From Pictodentalium vernedei (lineage: Eukaryota > Mollusca > Scaphopoda > Dentaliida > Dentaliidae): a stretch of 64,000 nt of DNA. Below the pieces are notes generated by a model that saw only the letters and a list, made by a program, of their open reading frames with translations, was not told where the DNA came from and made no database searches. Positions 33,721-45,400 of this stretch are shown piece by piece. Numbering within the stretch: position 1 is the stretch's first letter; each line of letters opens with the position of its first letter. The stretch lies in NCBI GenBank assembly GCA_031216915.1, contig CM062297.1:536136971-536200970 (forward strand). The letters run 5' to 3'. The position numbers were made by a program, and so were the translations under genes.

Positions 33721-34285
33721 TCAGCCTATTTTGAGTTGATTTGTTTCCTGTGGTTGTTCGTTATAGTCATATACGAGCATATGATTCATTATCAATAAAT
33801 TGCTAGCCTTTGTATACCAGTTTGTCTGACAAGTCAGTTAACTGGTATTCGGATTATTACTTGCGAGATTCAAGGCTCGCGTGCATAATATGTGTTTATT
33901 AGGTGGACGCATTATTGTATGTTATGGACCTCAGAAAAAATAATGTATTTTGGGGCGATCCTTGACGAGTCTGTTAATCATAGCTCGATCCATTTCGAAA
34001 TCCAGGTTATATAGTTTCAGTACACATTTTACATGGAAGTCGAATGCATATTTCTATGTATTCCGGTACATGTATATTCGTTCATCTGGGAGTATTATTA
34101 TTGGAATTAATTGTACACCTGAACGGGGACGCCTGTGGGTTGCCTTGGAAGCGTGTTTACTCTCCAGAGACCGTTCATTGATATTCTTTTGAACAAGTGT
34201 GTTTTGTATATATTTATCACCGGTTTTTGACCTATCTCCATATGCCAACTCCGGTGTTCGTTAAGAAGCGTGCAATTAATGGTTC
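33721..34285. other. Non-coding spacer
   Basis: No recognised gene or repeat. A short inverted pair 'ataccag...ctggtat' occurs at ~33817-33850. Confidence 0.45.
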
Positions 34286-34389
34286 AGGGTCGTTTCGGCC
34301 TTGGGACGTTTCGGCCTCAGTGTTTTTTTCGGGACGTTTCGGCCTTGACTGGGGCCGAAATGTCCCACCTGTCAAGGCCGAAACCTCCC
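34286..34389. repeat. Cluster of GTTTCGGCC repeats in inverted orientation (MULE terminus-like)
   Basis: Three copies of 'g(t/a)cgtttcggcct' are followed by two in reverse orientation, with 'cgtttcggccttgac' facing 'gtcaaggccgaaac'. They resemble, but differ from, the GTCGTTTCGGCAC units at the MULE termini 1.6 kb away. This may be a small palindromic derivative. A G tract follows at 34397-34416. Confidence 0.5.
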
Positions 34390-34466
34390 GATTTTGGGGA
34401 GGGGGGGGGGGGGGGGTGTTTGTAAATTTTTTCATTAGTATTATTTTTTTGGGTGGGGAGCGTTTT

Positions 34467-35896
34467 TAGCTCACCGAAGAGAGCTCAACTTATCACTTGC
34501 CGTCCGTCGTCGTCGTGAACATTTTTCAAACGACTTCTCCTCTGAAACCACTGGTCCGATTTTCACGAAACTTCATGTGGATAATCATTACCGTATGGCA
34601 ATTCATGTTTGTTCAAATGAAATGTCCACGTCCCTTGGGGGCTCTGTATGGGGCATAACTCTGATAGCACCGTATGAATTATAGAAAAATTATTAAAAAA
34701 TCTTCTTCTCCAGAACCGGTGGGCAGAATCTTTTGATACTTGGTATGCAGCATCTTGGTATGGGTCTGATTCAAGTTTGTTCAAATCGGCCCCCTGGATT
34801 CATATTTGGGCTCACTATAGAAGCCCAAATTCGAACTTGGTGCATTTCAGGCAAATTTCTTAAAAAATCTTCTTCTCCAGATCCAGCAGGCAGAATCTTT
34901 TGATATTTGGTATGCAACATTGTGTGGTGGATCTGATTCAAGTTTGTACAAATCGGCCCCCTGGAGTCATATTTGGGCTCACTATAGAAGCTCGATTTCG
35001 AACTTAGTGCATTTCAGGCAAATTTCTTAAAAAAATCTTCTTCTCCAGATCCAGCAGGCAGAATCCTTTGATATTTGGTATGCAACATTGTGGGGTGGAT
35101 CTGATTCAAGTTTGTTCAAATCGGCCCCCTGGGTTCATATTTGGGCTCAGTATAGGATATATATATTTCTTTAAAAATCTTCTTTTCATGATCCAGCAGG
35201 CAGAATCTTTTGATATTGGGTATGCAGCATGCTTAGGGGGGTGAGATTCAAGTTTGTTCAAGCCAAGTCCCTGGGTTCATATTTGGACTCACTGTGGTAG
35301 CCCGAATTATAACTTAGTTCAAAATGAGGAATTTTCTTTCAAAATCTTCTTCAGATCCAGCAGTCGGAATGTTTTGATATTTGGTATGCAGCATCCTTAG
35401 GGGGGTGAGATTCAAGTTTGTTCAAACCATGTCCCTAGGTCCATATTTGGGCTCACTGTTGGAGCTTCAATTGTAACTTAGTTCAAAATGGGGAATTTTC
35501 TTAAAAAATCTTCTTCTTCAGATCCAGCAGTCAGAATTTTTTGATATGTGGTGTGTAGCATCCTTAGGGGGGGTGAGATTCAAGTTTGTTAAAGCCAAGT
35601 CCTTGGGTCCATATTTGGGCTCCCTGTGGGAGCCCGAATTATAACTTAGTCAATATGAGGAATTTTTCTTTAAAAATCTTCTTCTTCTGATTCAGCAGTC
35701 GGAATGTTTTGATATTTGGCATGCAGCATCCTTAGGGGGTGAGATTCAAGTTTGTTCAAGCCATGTACCTAGTTCCATAAAATTTGTCTCTCATGACTTC
35801 ATTCCTTTGTAGTGTTGATTCTAACTGAATGTGCCCCCAAATACTTCTTTGAACCACTTTGGGCGGTGAGCGATTAAAGCTCCTTGGGGCCTCTTG
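34467..35896. mobile_element. TAGCTC-type element with ~170-bp units, copy 2
   Basis: Starts TAGCTCACCGAAGAGAGCTC with CCGTCCGTCGTCGTC after it. Its units match those at 12700-13370 ('agatccagcaggcagaatc', 'caagtttgttcaaatcgg'). It ends with AGCTCC-TT-GGGGCCT then CTTGT. The MULE begins about 10 bp further on. Confidence 0.78.
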
Positions 35897-36447
35897 TTTA
35901 GGTATCGGGTCGTTTCGGCACCTGGTCATTTCAGCACCACTTTTTAAGTCATTTCGGCACCAGGGACAAGTCAATTCAGCACCTATATTAGGTTGTTTTG
36001 GCACCGGGTATTTTCGGCACTAGATCTAATAAAACTTATGATGAAATGAAAGGTTTTAGCGGCCCTCCTGTTTGCTATTTATCAAATCTTTTCAGGATTG
36101 TGTGTTTTTATTTGCTGAATGTTGTTTATACCTTTATTGTCGGCTGTTTTTTCCTTATGATTACTGTTCGTGTTGTTATATTTACTGACAAGCTACCAAC
36201 AGTTTTTTTCTGTACCTCTATTGTTGGCATTTTTTCTGATGATTATTGTTACTGTGCAGTGTTGTTAAATGTACTGATAAGCTATCAACATTTTTTTCTG
36301 TACCTCTGTTGTTGGCATTTTTTGTAATGATTATTGTTCCATTATTGTTTACACAAGTGCTTAGCGGTTCCCTGGCGATTGTTTTCATAAGTGAGAGTAT
36401 TTTCTATATAACTGACCAGATTTTGAATTTTGCCAGTCATCTGCGAA

Positions 36448-39076
36448 ATGTCTTCTGATTTTTGTCCACAGTGTAACACAGCAGTACGGCCCCGGCAAAA
36501 AGGACTCCAATGTGATGGGTGCTCAGGGTAGCAGCATCGAAAATGTGGAACTGGAATAACCCAACAGGAGTATAGATTAGACAATAGAGAGAACAGAAAT
36601 ATTGAGTGGTCATGTGCTTCATGTAGTCAACCTGCAGCCAGCGTCAGCAACCATGACGCAACACTTATCATACAGCATTCGTTTGGACCAAATGAATCAG
36701 CAGAAGAAGCACTTAGACAAACAAGGGAATCATCCAATGCTGAATCTTCTTTCCATGATAGACAGCCCTTAATTGAAGATTCTATCACAGAAGACGTTCC
36801 CTTAACAACGTCACAGCATGATCCACAGACAGAAACTTATGGCTATCAAATAGTAGATGGTGGCTCAAAACTGGAGAAAAGGATGCTGGTGAGTGATGAT
36901 GGCTACAGCTTCACAGTCAAAAAGCAGAAAAATGACCATACTTTGTGGAGATATACAAAAAGATCAAAAGATGTCAGCTGTCCAGCTACGGTTATTTAGG
37001 ATGGTGAAGTGTTTAAAACAGGCCTGCAAATATTGCTGCACCTGAGCCTAGTTGACCTAATCCTTCGTATTTGGTGAGAGCTGTTAACAGAATACGACAG
37101 AATCTACGTCCTCATGACCCTGTAGATTTGCAGTTTGAGGTAACTGCATGTTTACTATAAAATATAAAATACAACTTAATACTTCTTTACACGTCTTAAC
37201 TTATTGATTTATTTGCATTTTGGGAGAAGGGGAGGAGGAGCTAGACAACTATATGTATAGCTATAAACAACTTAATATGTCTTAATTTTTTATTAATTAA
37301 CTGCCATCTGTACCTCAAAAATTAATAAATATATATAGTTATAATAAGAAGAAGAAGAATGGAGTAATGGATGTGTTGGGAGTAGGGGGTGGGGGGTGGG
37401 GATGTTAGAGTTATGCCATGTGAGTACTGTGATCACAAAGAAACATGCAAGTGTTAATATATCGCGATCCAATTAAGAAAAAGAACCAGTTTGTGATCAC
37501 AGCATTGAGTGTTGTCCTAAAACAATTGTTTTTAAAAATTTTTCAGCTGGACGCAGCATTTCTAGAAAGCAATACACCAAACTTCCTCCGACAGGATGTT
37601 GAGGTACGAGACCGGCATCATCTAATATTTTATATCAACAGGCAACTTGACCTTCTTGCAAATGCCAAAACATGGTACATGGATGGCACCTTTAAAGTTG
37701 TCAACAAACCTTGGGTCCAGTTATTTTCTATCCATGCCTTCGTCAAAATTGGAAACAACATGAAACAGGTTCCTCTGGCCTTCGTCAAAATTGGAAACAA
37801 CATGAAACAGGTTCCTCTGGCCTTTTGCTTCATGCCTGGCAGAAGAAAAGAAGATTATTATGCTGTTCTACGAGCCATTGATCGCCAACTTCCCGAGCGA
37901 ATCGCCCTGAAGAGTTTTGTAGTAGATTTTGAAGCTGGTATGTGGCAGGCAATACGTGAGCGTTTCGGAAATATCCCAATCCAAGGCTGTGTATTTCATT
38001 GGTCACAGGCGGTGTATCGTAAAGTACAGGAACTTGGATTACAAGTAAGTACAATATAGTGTAAATTAAAATTAATTTATCGTATCAAATGACTGTTTCT
38101 ATTAGGTTGTATTCATTCCAAATTACTATTTAGTTGCATTCACCACAAAGGCCCAGTGAAAATGTCATAATAAGTATATAAACATAATAGTAAGAGTTGG
38201 GATATTTAGTACATATATAATTTAAATAATAAATAATAATACTTTCTTTTCTTGAAATCAATTGAATGCTACTAGACTTCATTGAATCAGTTTCCCAATT
38301 AAATGTCATGGATTGTTAATTTATCATACCAAATTACTACTATTTAGTCACTGCAAGGGCACAGTGAAAATATCACGGATCATTAATTTAATTACTTCTA
38401 TTCGCAGGTTCCGGGTGCTAGTTTTTGAAGTCGTGAAATGATATATGAAACAAATATTAAATTCAAATATCATTTTCCGACTTCTCGACATGTGCCCTGA
38501 TGTATTTGTTAATCGTTGGATTTATTTTTGATTCAATTTCCTTTGCAGACTGAATACAACAATAAAGAGGAGGTTTACACCTTTTTGAGAAGAGTTATGG
38601 CTTTGCCATTCCTGCCACCGGAACATATTCATGAGAGTTTTGACTGCTTGGCTGAGAGAGCTTCTACACCCACATTGCAAAATTTGATGGAATATATTCA
38701 GAGAATGTGGATAAGTGGAACTGTGTTTGATGTGTATAGCATGAGTGTGTTTATGTCTAGTGTGAGGCCAAACAATGACACTGAAGGATGGCATAATCGG
38801 TTGAATTCACGGGTTAATTCAAGAGGTTCAGTACCCTTTTATTTACTTATCATTGAAATGTTTAAAGAGGCAACATCAATTCCACTAATGATCAAACTCT
38901 TATCGGAAAATAAACTACAAAGGAAACAAAGAAAGGAAATCACAAAAACACAAGGACAATTATTCGAACTGTGGGATAGATACTCTAAGAAGGAGATTGG
39001 TACAAGCAAATTGCTTAAAAGGGTGCAGGAATTTATGGACCTTAAGTGTGAAAAGTGTAAAAAGATTATAATGTGA
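36448..39076 (+). pseudogene. FLYWCH-MULE transposase, three exons, disrupted
   Basis: Exon 1 (36448-37139): Cys-rich finger (CPQCNTAVRP...LQCDGCS, HRKCG, WSCASC) with TAG at 36529, a FLYWCH-type finger (FTVKKQKNDHTLWRY...VSCPATVI) ended by TAG at 36997, then a frameshift. Exon 2 (37547-38044) and exon 3 (38549-39076) are joined by GT/AG introns in phase 0. They carry the MULE core: Asp in WYMDGTFKVV, Asp in VVDFEAGMWQA, CVFHWSQA, and Glu in NNDTEGWHNRLN, consistent with the DDE triad. A 42-bp in-frame tandem duplication lies before CFMPGRRKED. The end has Lys-rich and C-x2-C residues. FLYWCH plus MULE is a known animal transposase pairing. Confidence 0.85.
37739..37822 (+). repeat. Exact 42-bp tandem duplication inside the transposase exon
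   Basis: 37739-37780 and 37781-37822 are identical, duplicating 14 codons (FVKIGNNMKQVPLA) in frame between the first catalytic Asp and the CFMPGRRKED segment. The perfect identity suggests it is recent. Confidence 0.95.
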
Positions 39077-39752
39077 AATGTATTGACAACCCTTTACGCA
39101 ACATAACGGTCACATTTTATATGCAGTTTTAATTTTCTGTTTCAAAAACAAAAAAAGAATTTTTTATAGGTAGATATTTATATGGTTATTCAGTTTTATA
39201 ATTCAGTTTTATAATTATATTATGTAGAATTGTTTGTCTCAGAAACATAGCTGATGATCCCTCAGTTGACCGAGCTTGTTGAGCTCGTTCCATTGAGGGT
39301 TCATAAGCTATGCTTTGGGGACAAAATAAAAAAATAGTGATTTTTTAAAGATTTTCTGCTGACTGGGTTGATAAACTTTAAAGGGTAAATGTACCCAAGA
39401 TTAATACATGTTTGATGTTGATGTACGTTGATGTACTTTTTATGTAGTCTATAAATACATGACGTGATATGAATGACAATATAACATTATTCAAAGATAT
39501 TGGTGTTCTTGTCTTTATATTGCCCAACCCGATATTACCAATCCACAATCCCCTCTCCCAAGTCCGACCTTATCCACCTCCCCAGTACCAAGTGCCGAAA
39601 CGGCTCGACTCGGTGCCGAAACGACTCGATTCAGTGCTGAAAACACTCGGTGCCGAAATGACTCGACTCAGTGCTGAAACGACTCAGTGCCAGAACGACT
39701 TGGTGCCAAAATGACTTTTTCTGGTGCCGAAATGACCCGATGCCGAAACGAC

Positions 39753-40488
39753 TAGCATTCGTTTTTTATTGGTAAATTTTCTTTTTCATGTTAAAAAATG
39801 CAGTGCCGAATAACTTTAAAGAATACAACTTACCTTACTGAGAAAGTAATTACATTAATCCATCCAATAAATCAGAAGATTGAGAACAAAAATACTCAAA
39901 CCTTCCTCCACAATTTTGGCCTCTTGCCAAAGCGCCAAAGACTGACATTTTTCGGAACTAATTTTCAATTGTTCACAACTTTTTACTCATATCAATTTTT
40001 TAAAATATTATTAAGCGTACCTTGACATCCAAACTTTAGAGAATAAAAAATCCAAGATTCCTTAAAGTATCCAATAAGCCTACAGAATTTCACACAACAT
40101 GTTCACTTGAATGACAAAAACAAATATCAAAGAAAAGCTGCCTGTGCAGTTAAAAAAAACTGAATGTGAAGTGGAAATCCCTATTGAACTGAACTGTCCA
40201 ATCACCCCACCTGTCCAAGTTTGGGACTCAGTTCGGAAAGTGTTGCAGTAGTCACACTTTCAAAACAAAGTGTCAAGCTAACTCAGACTTTCCTGTTATA
40301 GCCACAGTTTTTACAACATTTAACAGTTATATTAGCGGTCTTTCATAGGTATTGTGTTGATGTTGTCATGCAGTGGCACTTGTGTTGAAAAAAATCTAAA
40401 AACCTCAAATGTTTAATTGACTGAGCCCTCAAATTCATAAATTCTGTGATAGAAGAATGTGTGACATCATATGTCTTTTTCTTATTTC
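39753..40488. other. Non-coding spacer
   Basis: No gene recognised; A/T-rich. It lies between the MULE right terminus and the 142-bp array. Confidence 0.5.
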
Positions 40489-43400
40489 TCAGCTTAACTT
40501 GACAAAGTCAAGATAAGCTATTGCCATTATGCGTGTGGAAGTCTGTGAGTCTGTTCACATTTTCCTTTAGCACGGGCTACACCCCGCAGTTCTTGTCTGA
40601 TCGTCACGAAATTTCATATGCAGGTTTGGGGTCATGTCTAGATGAGAACGTCCCCTTTTGGTCGCGATCAGTCAACTGGTATGGCTGCCCGAGCCCAAAA
40701 CCCGAAAACCATTAGCACAGTCTACAAGTCGTATTTATGAAGGGATTTCATTGTAACTTGGTAGGATGCCTCTGTATAATGCCTAGATGAGAACGTCCCC
40801 TTTTGGGCATGATCAATCAACCGTGATGTCTGCCCAAGCCTGAAACCCAAAAACTTTTAGCACAGTCTGCAGGTCATGTTTAATATGGAGGGATTTCATT
40901 GTAACTTGGTAGGATGACTCCTTATGATGTCTAGATGAGAATTTCCCCATTTGAGCGTGATCTGCCAACCGTGACGACTGCCCGAGCCCAAAACCCGAAA
41001 AACTTCAGCACAGTCTACAGGTTATATTTATTGAGGAATTTCATTGTAATTTGGTGGGTTGACTTCATATAATGTCTAGATGAGAAAGTCCCCTTTGGAC
41101 GTGATTGGGCAACTGTGACGGCTACAGGGACCTGAACCCTGAAAACCTTTAGCACAGTCTACAGGTCATATTTATGAAGGGATTTCATTGTAACTTGGTA
41201 GGATGACTCCAAATAATGTCTAGATTAGAATGTCCCATTTTGATGGCGATCATTCAGCCTTGATGGTGCCCTAGCCCCAAAACCTTTAGCATAGGCAAAA
41301 GGTCATATTTATGGAAGGATTTCATTGTAACCTGTTAGGTTGACTCCATATAATGCCTAGATGATGATATCCCCTTTCGGTTGTGATTGGTCAACTGTGA
41401 TGGCTACAGGTGCCGAAGCCCAAAAACCTTGAGCACAGTCTACAGGTCATATTTATGAAGGGATTTCATTGTAACTTCGAAGGATCACTCAAGATGATGC
41501 CCAGATGAGATTGTCCCCTTTGGTTGCGATCATTCAACCATGATGGCTGCCAGAGCCCGAAGCCCGAAAACCTTTAGCACAGTCTACAGGTCATATTTAT
41601 GAAGGGATTTCATTGTATCTTGGTAGGTTGACTTCATATAATGTCTAGATGAGAACATCCCCTTTTGGACACGATTGGGCAACTGTGACGGCTACAGCGG
41701 CCCGAAGCCCAAAAACCTTTAGAACAATCTACAGGTCATAATTATGAAGGGATTTCATTGTAGCTTGGTAGGATGACTCCAAATAATGTCTAGATGAGAA
41801 CATTCCCTTTTGGTTGTGATCATTCAGCCCTTATGGCTGCCCGAGCCCAAAGACCTTTTGCATAGTCTATAGGTCGTATTTATGGAAGGATTTCATTTTA
41901 ACTTGTAAGATTGACTCCATATAATGCCTAGATGACATCCCCTTTTGGTCATGATTGGTCAGCTGTGATGGCCACAGGTGCCCGAAGCCCGAAAATCTTG
42001 AGCACAGTCTACAGGTCATATATATGAAGGGATTTCATTGTAACTTCGTAGGATCACTCCAGATGATGCCCAGGTGAGAATGTCCCCTTTTGGTTGCGAT
42101 CATTCAACCACGATGGCTGCCCGAACCCAAAGCCCGAATACCTTTACTACAGTCTACAGGTCATATTTATGAAGGGATTTCATTGTAACTTGGTAGTTTT
42201 GACTTCATATAATGTCTAGATGAGAAAGTCCCCTTTTGGACATGATTGGACAACTGTGACGGCTACAGGGACCCGAAAACCTTTAGCACAGTCTTCAGGT
42301 TATATTTATGAAGGGATTTCATTGTAGCTTGGTAGGATGACTCCAAATAATGTCTAGATGAGAATGTCCCATTTTGATGGCGATCATTCAGCCTTGATGG
42401 TGCCCGAGCCCAAAAACCTTTAGCATAGGCAAAAGGTCATATTTATGGAAGGATTTCATTGTAACCTGTTAGGTTGACTCCATATAATGCCTAGATGATG
42501 ACATCCCCTTTCGGTTGTGATTGGTCAACTGTGATGGCTACAGGTGCTGAAGCCCGAAAACCTTGAGCACAGTCTACAGGTCATATTTATGAAGGGATTT
42601 CATTGTAACTTCGAAGGATCACTCCAGATGATGCCCAGATGAGATTGTCCCCTTTGGTTGCGATCATTCAACCATGATGGCTGCCAGAGCCCGAAGCCTG
42701 AAAACCTTTAGCACAGTCTACAGGTCATATTTATGAAGGGATTTCATTGTAACTTGGTAGGTTGACTTCATATAATGTCTAGATAAGAACATCCCCTTTT
42801 GGACACGATTGGGCAGCTGTGACGGCTACAGGGGCCCGAAAACCTTTAGAACAGTCTACAGGTCATAATTATGAAGGGATTTCATTGTAGCTTGGTAGGA
42901 TGACTCCAAATAATGTCTAGATGAGAACATTCCCTTTTGGTTGTGATCATTCAGCCCTTATGGCTGCCCGAGCCCAAAGACCTTTAGCATAGTCTATAGG
43001 TCGTATTTATGGAAGGATTTCATTTTAACTTGTTAGGTTGACTCCATATAATGCCTAGATGATGACATCCCCTTTTGGTCATGATTGGTCAGCTGTGATA
43101 GCCACAGGTGCCCGAAGCCCGAAAATCTTGAGCACAGTCTATAGGTCATATATATGAAGGGATTTCATTGTAACTTCGTAGGATCACTCCAGATGATGCC
43201 CAGGTGAGAATGTCCCCTTTTGGTTGCGATCATTCAACCATGATGGCTGTCCGAGCCCAAAGCCCGAATACCTTTACCACAGTCTACAGGTCATATTTAT
43301 GAAGGGATTTCATTGTAACTTGGTAGTTTTGACTTCATATAATGTCTAGATGAGAATGTCCCCTTTTGGACTCGATTGGGCAACTGTGACAGCTACAGGG

Positions 43401-44387
43401 ACCCGAAGCCGAAAACCTTTAGCACAGTCTACAGGTAATATTTATGAAGGGATTTCATTGTAGCTTGGTAGGATGACTCCAAATAATGTCCAGATGAGAA
43501 TGTCCCCTTTTGGTCGCAATCATTCAGCCTTGATGGCTGCCCGAGCCCAAAAACCTGCAGCATAGTCTATAGGTCATATTTATGGAAGGATTTCATTGTA
43601 ACTTGGCAGGTTGACTTCATATAATGTCTAGATGAGAACAGCCCCTTTTGGACAACATTAGGCAACTGTGACAGCTACAGGGGCCTGAAGCCGAAAACCT
43701 TTAGCACAGTCTACACAGGTAATATTTATGAAGGGATTACATTGTACCTTGGTAGGATGACTCCAAATAATGTCTAGATGAGAACATCCCCTTTTGGTCA
43801 CGATCATTCACCATTGATGGCTGCCCGAGCCCAAAACCCCAAACCTTTAGCATAGTCTATAGGTCATATTTATGGAAGGATTTCATTGTAACCTGTTAGT
43901 TTGACTCCATATAATGCCTAGATGATGACATCCCCTTTTGGTCATGATTGGTCAACTGTGACGGCTTCAGGGGCCCGAAGCCCGAAAACCTTGAGCACAG
44001 TTTACAGGTCATATTTATGAAGGGATTTCATTGTAACTTCGTAGGATCACTCCAGATGATGCCCAGATGAGAATGTCCCCTTTTGGTTGCGATCGTTCAA
44101 CCATGATGGCTGCCCTAGCCCAAAGCCCGAAAACCTTTAGCACAGTCTACAGGTCATATTTATTAAGGGATTTCATTGTAACTTGGTAGGTTGACTTCAT
44201 ATAATGTCTAGATGAGAACATCCCCTTTGGATGCAATTGGGAAACTGACTGCTACAGGGGCCCGAAGCCCGAAAACCTTTAGCACAGCCTACAGGCCATA
44301 TTTATGAAGGGATTTCAATGTAACTTGATAGGATGACTCGTTTTGGAATAATTTTCAAAAACGAGTCATCCTGTCAAGTTACATTGA
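40489..44387. repeat. ~142-bp tandem array with 8-unit higher-order repeat
   Basis: Starts with a hairpin (AGCTTAACTTGACAAAG... paired with ...GTCAAGATAAGCT). About 26 units of ~140-147 bp follow, each with 'tctagatgagaa(c/t)', 'cccctttt', 'gcacagtctacaggtcat' and 'gaagggatttcattgta'. Diagnostic unit variants recur about 1134 bp apart (for example 'tgatggcgatcattcagcc' at 41241 and 42375), i.e. eight units duplicated as a block. The array ends in a palindrome at 44315-44387 made from an inverted copy of the unit's own 'taacttgataggatgactcg'. Non-coding. Confidence 0.9.
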
Positions 44388-44697
44388 ATGGCCCAGATGG
44401 GTATGGCCCTCCCATGAGTGGGCATTCGTACCTCCCTGCTGAGTTATTATGTAGTACTCTTTTCTACAAAGAATGATGTTGGCGCCAATTCTGGTCACTT
44501 CCTGATGGCTGCGCATGCACGGAGAGTAAAAGTATGGTGGACCAGATAGGAATTTTAATTTTCGGTTTTGCAAGCAAATTTTGGGGATTGGGGGGTTCAA
44601 AATTTGTGTTTGGCCCTTGATAACTTTGAGTTTGCTCCAGCTAGTCTGGGCCATTGGTAAGTATAAAAAATATACAAATTACTTTAAATTTATAATG
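44388..44697 (-). repeat. DIRS-B right terminal fragment
   Basis: Starts within the ICR-proximal sequence ('atggcccagatgggtatggccctcc') and continues through the inverted terminal repeat ('ttggcgccaattctggtcacttcctgatggctgcgcatgcac') to the right-end extension 'tactttaaatttataatg'. The 5' side is fused to the 142-bp array; the 3' side abuts gag sequence of another DIRS-B copy. Confidence 0.85.
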
Positions 44698-44713
44698 TCC
44701 TGGACCTAGCAAA

Positions 44714-45400
44714 TTGAAAACGGTTGGAGATGATGTTCAGAGAGCTCCTCTGCATTTGGATGATCAGGCTTTAGATCTGGATATCTTGCTACCCGCATCA
44801 TTCAATGTCCGGTCAGATGTGATCGAATCTACAATTGATTCGGGCAGTTTTGGATGCTATGTCCTATGCAGATCATATCACCAGGGCTTTGGACCATCGT
44901 CTTGTTCGGAAAGAATTTGATGATATTAATTCGTCTCTCAGAGTTCTTTCAAGGGCAGTTATGTATGCCACACATCATTCCGCCATTACAGTGTCTAATA
45001 TGGAATTGATAAGATGTGATGGAGCCTTGTTATCGTCTTCATTGAAAAGTGAAAAGCTCTCGATGAGTTTCTCCGGTTTCTGGACTTATGTTGTTTGACA
45101 ACAAGTTGTCCTTAGTGTACGAAGAAGCTACCAGCACTCTTTTGCTAAGGTCAGTTTCCCAGCAGCGGCATGTGGTAGGCGAGGGAGTTTCAGTTCGCAG
45201 TCGGTGAAGAAAAGGCCCTTGCAGGGTTCTAGCAAACCCTCGTACAACTATTCAAGGAACCGTCAGTTTTGTGACTCGGGAAAGGGGCGCAGGTCTTCCA
45301 AAGACTTTAAGTCAGACGCCCCCAAGTCGACGACACAAGGTGGTTCTCGGAGAGGACGTGGTTTCTCCTCCCGAAGGCATTGCAGGTTATACAGGATGGT
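44714..45400 (+). pseudogene. DIRS-B gag C-terminal remnant
   Basis: Frames spell DALSYADHITRAL-type (AMSYADHITRALDHRL), SSLRVLSRAVMYATHHSAITVSNMELIRCDGAL, then SSKPSYNYSRNRQFCDSGKGRRSSKDFKSDAPKST in pieces and a Gly/Arg-rich tail (SRRGRGFSSRRH), all close to DIRS-A gag. There are frameshifts near 44850 and 45065. Confidence 0.8.

Larger units (their letters stand above)
35908..39752 (+). mobile_element. MULE DNA transposon with tandem-repeat inverted termini
   Basis: A 3.85-kb unit bounded by clusters of a ~17-25-bp motif (GTCGTTTCGGCACC and variants): about six copies at 35908-36022 and about eight in inverse orientation at 39590-39752. Between them lies a broken MULE transposase gene. Possible decayed 9-bp target duplication: 'taggtatcg' versus 'tagcattcg' (6 of 9). 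Subterminal direct repeats are known in some MULEs. It is inactive because the transposase is disrupted. Confidence 0.82.

Noticed and set aside
36000-36440. Possible 109-codon membrane-like protein before the MULE gene
   Set aside because: Derives from a ~95-bp T-rich direct repeat in the MULE leader; hydrophobicity reflects T-rich codons.
39088-39400. Second Harbinger-like MITE in the MULE 3' region
   Set aside because: Only the left terminus (AACCCTTTACGCAACA) is convincing; the right end 'aaagggtaaatgt' is too weak to call.
40489-44387. CRISPR-like array
   Set aside because: Units are tandem without unique spacers, the genome is eukaryotic, and higher-order structure shows satellite behaviour.
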